64,000 nucleotides of DNA. It comes from Dyadobacter fermentans DSM 18053 (GTDB lineage: Bacteria; Bacteroidota; Bacteroidia; Cytophagales; Spirosomataceae). Below are positions 54,509-64,000 of this stretch, in pieces. Made by a program: the position numbers and the translations under genes. Below the pieces are notes generated by a model. The model made no database searches. It was not told the origin of the DNA and worked only from the letters and a program-made list of their open reading frames with translations. The stretch spans positions 744,001 to 808,000 of the forward strand of contig NC_013037.1 of assembly GCF_000023125.1 (NCBI RefSeq), in the 5' to 3' direction. Position 1 is the stretch's first letter. Each line of letters starts with the position of its first letter.

Positions 54509-57500
54509 ATGAAAAAAACAGATACCAATTATCATTACATTCATATACTAATGAAAGTAAGCCTTCCGGTAGTGTTGCTCTTCCTGGTTACGTGCATGAG
54601 TTACGCGCGTACGGGCTCCGCGCAGGAGTTGTTGACCCAAAAAGTGTCTTTTACCGCAGAAAACGAACCTTTGAAAAGCGTGATCGCACGTCTGGAAAAG
54701 ATTTCCAACGCACGGTTCACCTACACCGCGTCGCTCGTGCGCAACAAGCGCGTGAGTGTGAAAAGCAGCGGTACCACCCTCGAAAACCTGCTGAACCAAA
54801 TTTTCGAACCACTGCGTATATCATATAGCGTTTCCGGTGAATTCATCATCCTGGAAAAACTCGGCGCGGCTCCAACGGGCATGGAAGCGCCCCGGCCGCC
54901 TGCATTTCCGCAGGTAACCTCGCCGGCCGAAGCGCGAATAACGGGAAAAGTGACCGACGAGAAAGGCGAGGCATTGCCGGGCGTAAGCATTCTGATCAAA
55001 GGCACGCAGCAGGGCACCGCTACCCAGGCCGACGGGACTTACAGCCTTACCGTGCCTGATGAAAATGCAGTGCTGGTATTCTCCTACGTCGGTTTTCTGA
55101 GCCGCGAGGTCACCGTCGGGAGCGGATCGGTGCTGAATGTAACGCTGGCCGCCGACCAGAAAGCCCTGGACGAAGTGGTAGTGGTGGGTTATGGCGAACA
55201 ATCCCGGAAAAAGCTCTCGACGGCCATCAGCAAAGTTTCCGCGAAGGAAATCAACCAGCTGCCGGTAGCCATGCCGGGCGATGCGCTGGCAGGTTTGGCG
55301 GCGGGCGTGCAGGTACAGGCAGGCGCGGGCGACGTTCCGGGCGCGGCACCCACGATACGGATCAGGGGCATCGGCTCGCTGGGCGCGTCGAGTCAGCCGT
55401 TGTATGTGATCGACGGCTATCCTTTGAATGCAGCCGAGTTTTCGAGGATCAATGTTTCGGATATCGAATCCATTGAAATACTTAAAGACGCGGCCTCCGC
55501 AGCCATTTACGGCTCCCGCGCGGCGAATGGGGTAGTGCTCGTGACGACCAAGCGCGGCAAAGATGGCAAGATCGATTTCAACTTCAACGCCTACACCGGC
55601 GTGCAGAACGTGGCACAGCGGATTGACGTGATGGACCGCGACGAATACCTGCAATATGCCAAGGATGCCCGCAATGCGGCCAAGCTGCCTTACCCCGACG
55701 CGTACAACTCGCCCGAACAACTCGCCAATACCGATTGGCAGGACGAGATTTTTCGCACGGCACCTATGTCCAAATGGGAGCTCAGCGTAAGAGGCGGCAC
55801 TGATAAAGTACGTTTTTCGGTTTCAGGGAGCTATCTCACCCAAAAAGGCACCATGCGCGGCACCGACTACAAACTGATGACGCTGCGCGCGAACGTGGAT
55901 GCCAACCTGAGCAAGTCGCTCAGCATCGGGGCCGATTTCGCGCCTACCTACTCCGTGCAGAACAACATGCCCACGCCGCGAGAGCCCGGGACCTGGGGAT
56001 ATAGCCCCATTTACGCGGCTATGCTCATGCCGCCCGTCGTGAGCGCCCGTCTTCCCAATGGCGATTACGGACAAAACAATGTGCTGCCGCACACGCAGTA
56101 CGGATTTTCGGAAGTGGGCGTGTACAACCCGCTGTCGGTGCTGGAACAATATCAAATGCGCGACAGCCGGTTTGCCGTGCAAAACAACCTGTACGTGCAA
56201 TGGGAAATCATGAAAGGGCTAAAATTCCGCAGCCAGGGCGGTGCATTGCTCGCCAATGCGGGTAACGAAACGTACCTGCCTTCGACGCTCGCTAATCCGG
56301 TAGCGCCTTTTGCCAACAATTCCAATCCGCTCCTGGCCGGGATCGCCGCCAGTTCCACCAACGGACGGGCCATCGACTGGGTTTGGGAAAATAACCTCAC
56401 CTACGCCAACCGCTTCGGAACAGACCATAATGTGAATGCAATGCTCCTGTATTCCATGCAGAAATACACGACATCGACCACCGGCACCAGCGGCCGGGTA
56501 GGGACGTTCACCAACGACCTCGTGCGTAACCCGACGGCCTCGTCCAACCAGGCGGGCACGATCACCTACGGCGCCAATTCATTTTTGTCCTACGCTTTCA
56601 GGCTGAATTACGATTACAAAGACAAATACCTGTTTTCCGGCTCGGTGCGGACGGACGGATCTTCACGCTTCGGGCCCGACAACCGGTTTGGGGTATTCCA
56701 ATCCTACTCCGTGGGCTGGCGGCTGTCGCAGGAGGAATTCATGCAGTCGCAAACCTTGTTTGATGAGTTGAAACTGCGTGTCAGCTACGGCGAAACGGGT
56801 AATGCGAACATCGGGGACTTTACCTGGATGAGCGGGATGACGCCCACCCATTACAGCTTCGGCGGACAGCGCATGGCGGGCGCAAGCCCACTCGGCTTCC
56901 TGAACCGCAACCTTACCTGGGAGAAAAACAAGCAAACCGACCTCGGCCTCGACGCATCGTTTTTGAATAACCGCATTCACCTCACGCTGGACTTGTACCG
57001 CAAAAACACCAAGGGAATGCTGTTTTCGAAAGAGCTGCCGGCACTCGTGGGGTACGCGACCTCGTTCCAGACCAATATCGGCGAAATTCAGAACAAGGGT
57101 TTGGAAATTGACCTGAACACGGAAAATCTGACCGGAAAGCTGAAATGGAACACCGGTTTCAACCTCAGCTTCAACACCACCAAAGTGCTGGACCTGGGCG
57201 GACGTTCTTCGCTGAACACCTACGTGGGCACGCCGGGCTGGCCGAATGTGTACAAAATCGAGGTTGGCCAGCCGCTTGGGCGCTTTTATGGCTTCCAGAT
57301 CGACGGCGTGATCAAAAACGAGGCACAGCTCAACGGGCAGGCACAGTGGCCGGGCTCCGGCGTGGGCGACTACCAGATCAGGGATGTGAACGGCGACGGG
57401 CAGATCAACGAGGACGATCGCATGTACCTCGGGAATGGGTTGCCAAGAGTGATTTTCGGGTTGACCAACAACGTTTCGTACCGCAATTTCGACCTGAGCG

Positions 57501-57955
57501 TGATCGTGCAAGGGACAGCCGGTAACAGCATCATCAACGGCGCCAGCAGGCACACCGAGCTGTGGGCGGGGCGTTTCAACACGGTGAAGGAAATGGTAGG
57601 CAACTATTTCGATCCCGCTAATCCCGACCGCGACGTGAAATATGCCCGGGTAGGGCCGCGTGCAGGGTTTTCGGCAGCGGGTAACCTGCATTCGCATGCA
57701 GTTTACAACGGGTCTTTCGTGCGGGTGAGGAACGTAACGCTCGGCTACACGCTTCCGGCATCGCTGCAACGCAAGCTGTCCCTGAATGCGACACGCGTGT
57801 ATTTGACGGGACAAAACCTGTTCACATTCACGAAATATCCCGGTTTTAACCCCGAACCGAGCCAGTTTGGCGACACTGCCTACCAGCCCGGCTCCGACCA
57901 GGCGACCTATCCGATCAACCGCAGTGTGATGGTGGGTTTAAATATTTCCTTCTAA
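54509..57955 (+). CDS. SusC/RagA-family TonB-dependent outer-membrane transporter
   Basis: 1148 residues. A signal peptide ends at about residue 38 (TGSAQ). An STN signalling domain follows at about 44-116 (VSFTAENEPLKSVIARLEKI). The carboxypeptidase-like domain is at about 143-215, with ITGKVTDEKGEALPGVSILI. The TonB box DEVVVVGYG lies near 221-229, then the plug domain with IRIRGIGSLGASSQPLYVID and the SusC signature IEILKDAASAAIYGSRAANG. The rest is the beta-barrel, ending with an aromatic residue (NISF). The STN domain shows it signals to the upstream FecR/sigma pair. Together with SusD it imports a large nutrient, probably an oligosaccharide. Confidence 0.96.
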   Translation: MKKTDTNYHYIHILMKVSLPVVLLFLVTCMSYARTGSAQELLTQKVSFTAENEPLKSVIARLEKISNARFTYTASLVRNKRVSVKSSGTTLENLLNQIFEPLRISYSVSGEFIILEKLGAAPTGMEAPRPPAFPQVTSPAEARITGKVTDEKGEALPGVSILIKGTQQGTATQADGTYSLTVPDENAVLVFSYVGFLSREVTVGSGSVLNVTLAADQKALDEVVVVGYGEQSRKKLSTAISKVSAKEINQLPVAMPGDALAGLAAGVQVQAGAGDVPGAAPTIRIRGIGSLGASSQPLYVIDGYPLNAAEFSRINVSDIESIEILKDAASAAIYGSRAANGVVLVTTKRGKDGKIDFNFNAYTGVQNVAQRIDVMDRDEYLQYAKDARNAAKLPYPDAYNSPEQLANTDWQDEIFRTAPMSKWELSVRGGTDKVRFSVSGSYLTQKGTMRGTDYKLMTLRANVDANLSKSLSIGADFAPTYSVQNNMPTPREPGTWGYSPIYAAMLMPPVVSARLPNGDYGQNNVLPHTQYGFSEVGVYNPLSVLEQYQMRDSRFAVQNNLYVQWEIMKGLKFRSQGGALLANAGNETYLPSTLANPVAPFANNSNPLLAGIAASSTNGRAIDWVWENNLTYANRFGTDHNVNAMLLYSMQKYTTSTTGTSGRVGTFTNDLVRNPTASSNQAGTITYGANSFLSYAFRLNYDYKDKYLFSGSVRTDGSSRFGPDNRFGVFQSYSVGWRLSQEEFMQSQTLFDELKLRVSYGETGNANIGDFTWMSGMTPTHYSFGGQRMAGASPLGFLNRNLTWEKNKQTDLGLDASFLNNRIHLTLDLYRKNTKGMLFSKELPALVGYATSFQTNIGEIQNKGLEIDLNTENLTGKLKWNTGFNLSFNTTKVLDLGGRSSLNTYVGTPGWPNVYKIEVGQPLGRFYGFQIDGVIKNEAQLNGQAQWPGSGVGDYQIRDVNGDGQINEDDRMYLGNGLPRVIFGLTNNVSYRNFDLSVIVQGTAGNSIINGASRHTELWAGRFNTVKEMVGNYFDPANPDRDVKYARVGPRAGFSAAGNLHSHAVYNGSFVRVRNVTLGYTLPASLQRKLSLNATRVYLTGQNLFTFTKYPGFNPEPSQFGDTAYQPGSDQATYPINRSVMVGLNISF

Positions 57956-57973
57956 CCCTGATTTAGATATAAC

Positions 57974-59407
57974 ATGATGAATATTAGAAAAATAGCTTTG
58001 GGGGCCGGACTAATGTTGTCGCTGTTTTCCTGCTCCGACTTTATCGATATCGAATCGCCCACGGTGGTCAGGCAGGATTTGTATTTCAAAAGTCAGGCCG
58101 ATTTTACAGCCGCGGTGAATGGCGCTTACAATGGACTGAGGGGCTACTACACCAGCTTTTACCAGGTTGCCGAAATCCCTTCCGACAATGCGCAGGCCAA
58201 CGGCTACACGCTGGGCGAGGCGCCCATGGACCAGCTCACGTGGATTTCCTCTACGGCCGCGATCCAGAGCCGCTGGACGACTTCCTATTCGATTATCGCG
58301 CGCTGCAATGCCGTAGACGTCCGGATCGGGAATTTTGAAATGGACAATGCATTGAAACAGCAATACCTGGGCGAGGTGCGGTTTATCCGCGCGCTGATCT
58401 ACTTTAATATGCTCCAGCTGTTCGGCGACGTGCCTTTGGTTACCCAGGAAATCACCTCGGAGGCGGAGGCTTACAGTTACGGCCGCACGCCGGTGAGCCA
58501 GGTATACGCGCAAATCATCACCGACCTGGAATCGGCCGCCACGCTATTGCCCGAAACCTACAATGCCGCGAACCTCGGAAGGGCTACCAAAGCCGCCGCG
58601 CAAAGCCTTTTGGGCAAAGTATATGTGACCAACAAGCAGTTCGAAAAAGCCGAGCCGCTGTTGCAACAGGTAGTGGATAGTGGAAAACACAAGCTGCTCG
58701 ACAAGTATGCCGATGTTTTTGACATTAATAATAAGAACAATGCCGAAATGGTATTTGCGGTGCAATACCTGGGCGGGACGGGGTTTGCGGAAGGCAGCAA
58801 CTTCTCCATTCTTTTCGCCCCGTTCGGTTCGGGAACGCAGGTGACGAGCGGCGGGCAGCCGCAGGGCGCCAATTCGGGTACGCTCGATCTGTTCAATGCA
58901 TTTGAAGCGGGCGACCTGAGAAAGGCGGTTTCCATTGAACTATGGCCTTCGGCAGACTCCATGTATTACACCAAAAAATTCCTCGACAAGCCGGTGGCGT
59001 CCAACGAGGGGAAAAACGACTGGCCGGTGATGCGCTATTCGGACGTGCTGCTGCTGCTTTCCGAGTCGATGAACGAGAACGGGAAGCCCACGGTGGCGCT
59101 TCCGTACATCAACCAGGTGCGCACGCGGGCCGGATTGCCGGCGCTGACGCTGTCCGACCAAGCCTCGCTGCGCAATGCGATCGCGAAGGAGCGGCGTGTG
59201 GAACTTTGCTTCGAAGGCCACCGCTGGTTCGATTTGCTGCGTACCGGCACAATGGTTCAGACGATGGAAGCCTACAAGCAAAAATACCTCCGCTCCGGCG
59301 GCTATCTGGTCGAGAACTATGAGATTGCCCCTCACAAGGCATTGCTGCCCGTGCCATTCAGAGAGCTCAGCCTGAACCCCGCGCTCGGCCAAAACAATGG
59401 TTACTGA
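57974..59407 (+). CDS. SusD/RagB-family outer-membrane lipoprotein
   Basis: 477 residues. The signal peptide ends in the lipobox LFSC with Cys20. The SusD-like N-terminal part has FKSQADFTAAVNGAYNGLRG, GEVRFIRALIYFNMLQLFG and DVPLV. The C-terminal RagB/SusD part has VMRYSDVLLLLSESMNENG, AKERRVELCFEGHRWFDLLR and the final LLPVPFRELSLNPALGQNNG, all classic. It acts as the lid on the SusC barrel and captures ligand at the surface. It starts 18 bases after the SusC stop. Confidence 0.96.
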   Translation: MMNIRKIALGAGLMLSLFSCSDFIDIESPTVVRQDLYFKSQADFTAAVNGAYNGLRGYYTSFYQVAEIPSDNAQANGYTLGEAPMDQLTWISSTAAIQSRWTTSYSIIARCNAVDVRIGNFEMDNALKQQYLGEVRFIRALIYFNMLQLFGDVPLVTQEITSEAEAYSYGRTPVSQVYAQIITDLESAATLLPETYNAANLGRATKAAAQSLLGKVYVTNKQFEKAEPLLQQVVDSGKHKLLDKYADVFDINNKNNAEMVFAVQYLGGTGFAEGSNFSILFAPFGSGTQVTSGGQPQGANSGTLDLFNAFEAGDLRKAVSIELWPSADSMYYTKKFLDKPVASNEGKNDWPVMRYSDVLLLLSESMNENGKPTVALPYINQVRTRAGLPALTLSDQASLRNAIAKERRVELCFEGHRWFDLLRTGTMVQTMEAYKQKYLRSGGYLVENYEIAPHKALLPVPFRELSLNPALGQNNGY

Positions 59408-59417
59408 TCACGATTGA

Positions 59418-60695
59418 ATGAATTACGTCATGAACTTCAAACATTTGCTTTTTGCTGTCCTCATGCTGGCGTTCGTTTCCCGGGTTTCGGCCCGGGAAAT
59501 CACCCCGAACGATTTCAAAGGTACCGACAGCCAGCGTATCCAAAAGGCGGTTCAGGCGGCCGGTAAGGCAGGGGGAGTCGTAAAAATCCCTGCCTTCAAT
59601 GCCAATAAATCCAACATATGGAAGCTCGACGAGGCGATTCTCCTGCCGAGCAACATCACGGTGCTGCTGGAAAATTGTACCATCCAGCTTTCCGACTCGT
59701 GCCGCGATAATATGTTCCGCAGCGACAATGTGGGGGCTGGCATCCAGAACCCGGTTTGGAACAAAAACATCCATTTGATCGGCATCGGCCAGGTATTGCT
59801 CAAAGGCGCCGACAATCCCCGTGCTACCGGCGATGCAGCCCGGCAACTGAGCCTCGATCCCGACGCCGACAAGAAGAAGGGCAACTGGCGTATCAGCTAC
59901 GGCACCGACGCCGCCCGGCCCGACCGCAAGCAAACCGGCGATTGGAGGAACATCATGATCCTGATTGCACAGGTGGATGGTTTTTCACTCAAAAACGTGC
60001 GGATCGAGAATTCGCACGCCTGGGCGGTGAGCTTTGAACGCACGCACAATGCCGAACTGAGCGATATTTACCTGCACAACCCGGAAGAAATCACCGTGAA
60101 AGGCAGGAAAGTGAGGGTATTTAACAAAGACGGCATTGATCTCCGGCAAGGCTGCAAGAACTTCCGGATCACCAACATTTCCGGTTTCACGGGCGATGAT
60201 TTCATTGCACTTTCGAGCCTGGACGTGAAATCCGCGCTGATCGCCGAAAACGGCAGCCTGCAATCCACGATGGTGACCAAAAGCCGCTGGTATGGCCCGC
60301 AGGACGATACCGAGCAGATTTTCATCAGCAACATCACCTGCGAATCCATTTGCCGGGGCGTGGCGATCCGCGCCAGCGACAGCTCGGGCGTGCATCACGT
60401 GTATGTGAACGGCCTCGTGTCACGCGAGGCGGTAGGCGAGGGCGGGCGGCACAATGCGCTCCTTATTGGCGGCAAGGGCTACGGCGCGTTGTCGGAGCCG
60501 GGCAAGATTAACAATATTTATGCGATGAACATCATGTCCACCGGCCAGTCGGCAGTGATGGTGGAAGCACCCGTGCGCGATTGCCATTTCATGAATATCC
60601 TCTATTCCGGCCGCGACCAGCATGTGGTAAACTACGCATTCGACCGGCAGGCGATGCAAAACGTGACCGAGGAATCGCTGCGAAAGGTGAATTGA
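59418..60695 (+). CDS. Secreted GH28-like right-handed beta-helix protein
   Basis: 425 residues with a signal peptide (about 1-25, ending RVSA). The core is a right-handed beta-helix with the N-terminal pectate-lyase-like block TDSQRIQKAVQAAGKAGGVV. GH28-like acids are present as NKDGID (Asp238, Asp241) and TGDDFIAL (Asp260, Asp261). The GHG histidine and RIK arginine motifs of polygalacturonases are not recognisable; the matching region reads ICRGVAIRASDSSG. It may therefore be a divergent GH28 relative or a different beta-helix hydrolase. It follows SusD by ten bases, so it is the enzyme of this locus and hints at a uronic-acid-containing or similar plant glycan. Confidence 0.82.
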   Translation: MNYVMNFKHLLFAVLMLAFVSRVSAREITPNDFKGTDSQRIQKAVQAAGKAGGVVKIPAFNANKSNIWKLDEAILLPSNITVLLENCTIQLSDSCRDNMFRSDNVGAGIQNPVWNKNIHLIGIGQVLLKGADNPRATGDAARQLSLDPDADKKKGNWRISYGTDAARPDRKQTGDWRNIMILIAQVDGFSLKNVRIENSHAWAVSFERTHNAELSDIYLHNPEEITVKGRKVRVFNKDGIDLRQGCKNFRITNISGFTGDDFIALSSLDVKSALIAENGSLQSTMVTKSRWYGPQDDTEQIFISNITCESICRGVAIRASDSSGVHHVYVNGLVSREAVGEGGRHNALLIGGKGYGALSEPGKINNIYAMNIMSTGQSAVMVEAPVRDCHFMNILYSGRDQHVVNYAFDRQAMQNVTEESLRKVN

Positions 60696-60735
60696 CAATG
60701 CAGGTGCAATGCAGACCATTCTGGGAAATGGCCGT

Positions 60736-61431
60736 TCAAACGGTTTTCAGGTAGAGCGCTTCCAGTTCATTGGCGGAAATGGAAGCCGCGTCTATCACCG
60801 ACTGCAACGTCCCTTCCTTCATAATGCCGATGCGGCTGGCCACTTCCTTGGCCCTGAAAATATCGTGCGTAGCCATCAGAATGGCCGTTCCCTGCGCCGC
60901 GAGTGTTTTGATGATCTCCGAAAACTCATTGGAGGCCTTCGGGTCCAGGCCGCTGGTAGGCTCATCGAGGAGCAGGATTTTCGCTTTTTTTGCCACGGCG
61001 ATGGCGATTCCCACTTTCTGCCGCATTCCCTTAGAATACCCGGCCAGTTTCTGGTCGAATGCTTGTGATTGCAGTCCGGCGGTGGCCAGCAGGCCCCGCA
61101 GCTCGTTTTTGGAATAATCAAAACCGGCCAATGCAGAGAAATATTCCAGGTTTTCGATCCCCGTCAAATTTGGGTAAAGCATGACCGTTTCGGGAATATA
61201 GGCCAGGTATTGCTTGATTTCCTGCGGATGCTCGGCCACCGAAATGCCGTTGATGCGCGCCTCGCCGGAGGTCGGTTCGATGAAGCCCAGAAAGAGATTG
61301 ATAGTCGTGGTTTTGCCCGCGCCGTTCTGGCCCAGCAGCGCAAATATCTCCCCTTCGCCGATGTTCAGGTTCAGGCTGTTCAGGGCGGTGTGCTGGCCGT
61401 ATTTTTTAGTGAGGTTAATCGCTTCAAGCAT
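60736..61431 (-). CDS. ABC transporter ATP-binding protein (ABC-2 type)
   Basis: 231 residues from MLEAINLTKKYG; the longer frame upstream lies inside the permease gene. Walker A is GQNGAGKT (34-41), the signature is YSKGMRQKVGIA, Walker B is ILLLDEPTSGLD, and the switch His is in ILMATHDI. The gene overlaps the stop of the upstream permease by eight bases. Together with two DUF3526-type permeases it forms an ABC-2 exporter in the inner membrane. Substrate unknown. It is convergent with the GH28-like gene, 40 bases apart. Confidence 0.93.
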   Translation of the reverse strand: MLEAINLTKKYGQHTALNSLNLNIGEGEIFALLGQNGAGKTTTINLFLGFIEPTSGEARINGISVAEHPQEIKQYLAYIPETVMLYPNLTGIENLEYFSALAGFDYSKNELRGLLATAGLQSQAFDQKLAGYSKGMRQKVGIAIAVAKKAKILLLDEPTSGLDPKASNEFSEIIKTLAAQGTAILMATHDIFRAKEVASRIGIMKEGTLQSVIDAASISANELEALYLKTV

Positions 61432-62815
61432 TTTGTATGTCTTTGATCTGAATGAAATTTCTCTTGAAAAGCAGCAGCGAAGCCACCACTGAAAGCACGG
61501 CCCACACCGCAATGGCCATCGCTCCGCCGCCGATCGTCTCATTGACATAGGCATTGGGGCGGTAGGCAGGGTAGCCGGCCCAGTTGACATCCTCGGTGGG
61601 GGTGTTTTCAAAAATAAATGGATAGAAATACTCCCGGACCTGCCGGTGGTGCGCTTTCACCGATTCCAGGTAGCGGATATGGCTCGTGAGATCGGTGTTC
61701 GCCACCTTGTTGAGCGATTGCTGGGCGGCGATCACCGGGTTGAAGCCCGCAATGCGCTCGGACAGCGTTTGCCGCTGTTGCAGCTTCCCGAACAGCTTTT
61801 CGGACGAGTAGGCCGATTCCAGGTCCCCCGAAAATTGCATGGCATAATACCAGCCGGGCGAATACCGGTCGTCGGGAATCGGGTAGCGGCGGTACTGCGG
61901 ATACACGGCGTAAAACTTCTCCATCGTGGGCTGCTTCGGCTCGTCCCATTTGGCATGGTAGCCCTCGCGCTGGCGGATCGCCGTTTCGGCCGCTTCCGGC
62001 ACCGGCACCGAGCGGTTGACGGCAATGTTGGCCACGCCCGGAAACAGAATGCAAAGGAAAATCCATACGCAAACCAGCGTAGTGGCATTGAAAGCCGAGT
62101 TTTTACCCAGCGCAACCACCAGCACCGACAACGAGAACCAGAAGATCGCATACAGCAGCACAATCGCCAGCAACTGAAAAGTGGGAGCCGTGAGCGGCAA
62201 TCCCAACGAAATCACCGCCAGGGCAAACAGCAGCAGCGTCGCGGCGAGGATCATGCCGAAGCGGACCAGCAGCTTCCCGCCGATAGCCGCGCCGATACTC
62301 CCGGTGGTGGTGCGCACAATCTTCCAAACGCCGTTTTCCTGCTCTTCCGACAGTGCATTATAAGTGAATGCGATGATCAGCAGCGGAAAAAGAAAGATGA
62401 ATACAAACGCCGCATCCAGGTTACCCACAAGCAATGTAAGCGGGTTGGTCAGTTCCGAATCGTACAGCTGGCCTTCGATCGCCAGCATTTTCACTTTCAG
62501 GCTGAATGGGTTCACATCCCGCTGGCCGATGGAAAACCCGGCCCAGGGCGAAGCGGGGTTCGTTGTGTAAAAAAACGGGTAATAGGCCGTGGAGCCGGCC
62601 GGTTTGCCCGCGCCATGTTCGGCAATTTCCTGTAAATGCGCTTGCTGGACGGTCGGCACGGAGGCGATCGTTTGCTGCTGATGACCAATGACCTGGCTTC
62701 CGTGGTAAAATCCATAACACCCGAAAAGCAGCAGCGCAATGGCGCCGATCAGCACCGTACGGCCCAGCAGGAAGTTTTTTGCTTCGAGGAACAATACTTT
62801 TTGAGGGATTTTCAT
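61424..62815 (-). CDS. ABC-2 transporter permease (DUF3526 type)
   Basis: 463 residues from MKIPQKVLFLEAKNFLLGRT; the ATG overlaps the stop of the preceding permease by four bases (ATGA). Hydrophobic helices lie near the N-terminus (VLIGAIALLLFGCYGFYHGS), then after a 110-residue extracytoplasmic loop a group of five helices (such as AAFVFIFLFPLLIIAFTYNA), another large loop and a final helix. This two-loop layout is that of the Bacteroidota DUF3526 permeases often found in pairs. The stop overlaps the ATPase gene start. It is the second permease of the operon. Confidence 0.88.
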   Translation of the reverse strand: MKIPQKVLFLEAKNFLLGRTVLIGAIALLLFGCYGFYHGSQVIGHQQQTIASVPTVQQAHLQEIAEHGAGKPAGSTAYYPFFYTTNPASPWAGFSIGQRDVNPFSLKVKMLAIEGQLYDSELTNPLTLLVGNLDAAFVFIFLFPLLIIAFTYNALSEEQENGVWKIVRTTTGSIGAAIGGKLLVRFGMILAATLLLFALAVISLGLPLTAPTFQLLAIVLLYAIFWFSLSVLVVALGKNSAFNATTLVCVWIFLCILFPGVANIAVNRSVPVPEAAETAIRQREGYHAKWDEPKQPTMEKFYAVYPQYRRYPIPDDRYSPGWYYAMQFSGDLESAYSSEKLFGKLQQRQTLSERIAGFNPVIAAQQSLNKVANTDLTSHIRYLESVKAHHRQVREYFYPFIFENTPTEDVNWAGYPAYRPNAYVNETIGGGAMAIAVWAVLSVVASLLLFKRNFIQIKDIQNA

Positions 62816-64000
62816 AGCTGGAATCGACGTTTGGAGGAAACATAGGCCAATGCGCCAAACCCGCCCGCGACCCACGCGAGCAATGCGGCCAGACTGTACG
62901 CGCCCGCGGCCAGGTTATAGGCCACCGACACGGGCCGGAACACGAAATCGGGCTGCTCCTGCCAGTTTTGGGCGCTTACTTTCTGCTTGTTATCGTCCTT
63001 GAATTTGATTTGGGTCAAATGGATTTCGTTCAGCGATTTCGTTTTCTCGAACCGGTATTGCTCGGTCTGTTTTTGAAATGCAGTAAATGTATCGAAGTCG
63101 GTGCCGGACAGGTTCATCGACAGGTTTCGTATGGATAAATAAGGGTCGGCGAAGCTCAGCAGCGACGATACCGCATTCTGGGACTGGTAAGTGCTGATGA
63201 GCCGGTCGAAATGTTGGTTGAAAATCGCTGAGGTGATGTTTTCACCCTCCTGCATCACCAACGCGCCGTAGTTTACGGGCAGCTGCGATATCGAATCCAC
63301 GCCATATCGTTTCAGGGTTGCGGCTTTCAGGCTGGCGAAATGCGGATCGTCGGGATTATGGCTATCGCCTTCCTTGCTCACATCCGCAAGTATAGCCTGC
63401 TCGAATGCAATCTTATCGGGCGCCTCGTACAGGCTGCTGCCGAGCGTTTGGGCACTTTTTGGCAGTACAATGAAAAACAGCATCCACACAAGCACCAGCG
63501 TCATCAACGCATTCTTCCCGGATTTACTCACTGCCGACACACCCACAACCATCACCGTAATAACCAGAAAATAAAGCGCATACAGCCCAACTATCAGCGC
63601 TATACGCAATGCCGCATCCGCGCTGAAACCGCCCGAAGTAATCACCGTGCCCGCGACCAGGCTAAGCACGAGAAACGGAACGAATAGCACCCAGGTAACG
63701 GCCGTAAGGCCCGCCGTTTTGCCCAGCAGCACATCCAGGTACGACGCCCGCTGGCAAAGCAGGATTTTCAAAACCCCATTCTGTTTAAGCCCGGCGACGG
63801 TTTGAAAGCCGATAAAAATGATAAAAAGCGGCACAAGCAGCTGCATCACCATCGCCATGCTCAGCTCGCCGAAGCGCAGCATTCCGTTGGAAAAGCCGGC
63901 CTCGCTCATGTTCACGGTATTTTGGCGGTGCGCTTCAAGGAAAACGGAATTGCCCACATAGCTGTCGAGCCCGAAATCGAAAAAGCTGAGCGGCGATTTT
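62812..64000 (-). CDS. ABC-2 transporter permease (DUF3526 type), partial at right edge
   Basis: The frame stays open to the right edge, so the N-terminus is outside the window; about 396 residues are visible. It begins in the window within an extracytoplasmic loop (FFDFGLDSYVGNSVFLEA). The first helix is MAMVMQLLVPLFIIFIGFQT, followed by LKQNGVLKILLCQRAS, which in this family precedes the helix group. It shares the layout of the downstream permease and is its probable heteromeric partner. The order permease-permease-ATPase with overlapping genes shows a single operon. Confidence 0.88.
   Translation of the reverse strand, partial: KSPLSFFDFGLDSYVGNSVFLEAHRQNTVNMSEAGFSNGMLRFGELSMAMVMQLLVPLFIIFIGFQTVAGLKQNGVLKILLCQRASYLDVLLGKTAGLTAVTWVLFVPFLVLSLVAGTVITSGGFSADAALRIALIVGLYALYFLVITVMVVGVSAVSKSGKNALMTLVLVWMLFFIVLPKSAQTLGSSLYEAPDKIAFEQAILADVSKEGDSHNPDDPHFASLKAATLKRYGVDSISQLPVNYGALVMQEGENITSAIFNQHFDRLISTYQSQNAVSSLLSFADPYLSIRNLSMNLSGTDFDTFTAFQKQTEQYRFEKTKSLNEIHLTQIKFKDDNKQKVSAQNWQEQPDFVFRPVSVAYNLAAGAYSLAALLAWVAGGFGALAYVSSKRRFQL

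Noticed and set aside
1..64000. tRNA, rRNA, CRISPR arrays, insertion sequences or attachment sites
   Set aside because: None recognised on reading both strands; no repeat-spacer pattern, no transposase motif and no tRNA gene next to the eCIS block.

Overview
The window looks like a chromosomal segment of a GC-rich member of the Bacteroidota, most likely order Cytophagales (Dyadobacter/Spirosoma-like). The evidence is a SusC/SusD pair with an STN-bearing SusC, two ECF-sigma/FecR modules, FtsX/MacB-type permeases of the Bacteroidota type, promoters of the TAnnTTTG class, little use of Shine-Dalgarno sites, and many Tat-signal or lipoprotein hydrolases. No rRNA, tRNA, CRISPR array or insertion sequence was recognised.

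Left part (1-25.4 kb), mostly housekeeping and carbohydrate/peptide functions. It starts with an ECF sigma factor and the truncated start of its FecR anti-sigma partner. A MarR regulator follows, overlapping a rifampicin-phosphotransferase-like enzyme. Next come a TolB-like/TPR protein, a tyrosine-phosphatase lipoprotein and a glycogen debranching enzyme. About 1 kb then holds the wreck of a cyanophycin locus: a cyanophycin synthetase with an internal deletion and a probable isoaspartyl-peptidase tail. After this come an SPW-repeat membrane protein, a GH43-type glycosidase, an M19 dipeptidase, a Tat-exported protein of unknown role, an alpha/beta hydrolase lipoprotein, an AraC regulator, an S41 protease, a 1306-residue SGNH/dehydrogenase/azurin fusion, a small lipoprotein and an FtsX-type permease.

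Centre (25.36-52.24 kb): one 26.9-kb block of 18 genes, all on the minus strand. It encodes an extracellular contractile injection system (eCIS), a phage-tail-like particle of the Afp/PVC/AlgoCIS class. In transcription order it has a DUF4255 cap/terminator protein, an unknown protein, the sheath, two tube proteins, a DUF5908 small protein, a LysM baseplate-hub protein, a VgrG-like spike, gp25, two very large baseplate proteins, a 1104-residue unknown protein, a tape-measure protein, a 1126-residue DUF4157 protein with an HNH-like motif and a beta-repeat region, a TPR protein, a 222-residue DUF4157 protein coupled to an acidic 171-residue protein, and an AAA+ ATPase. The class of machine is known. 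The cargo end (about 26.7-32.3 kb), the 1104-residue protein and the protein between cap and sheath are the least explained parts. No PAAR tip gene is present.

Right part (52.6-64 kb): a second ECF sigma/FecR pair drives a SusC/SusD pair and a GH28-like beta-helix protein, i.e. a small polysaccharide-utilisation-like locus. A convergent ABC-2 transporter operon (two permeases of the DUF3526 type and an ATPase) runs off the right edge.

The sequence was read by eye. Family assignments rest on recognised motifs, not on database searches.
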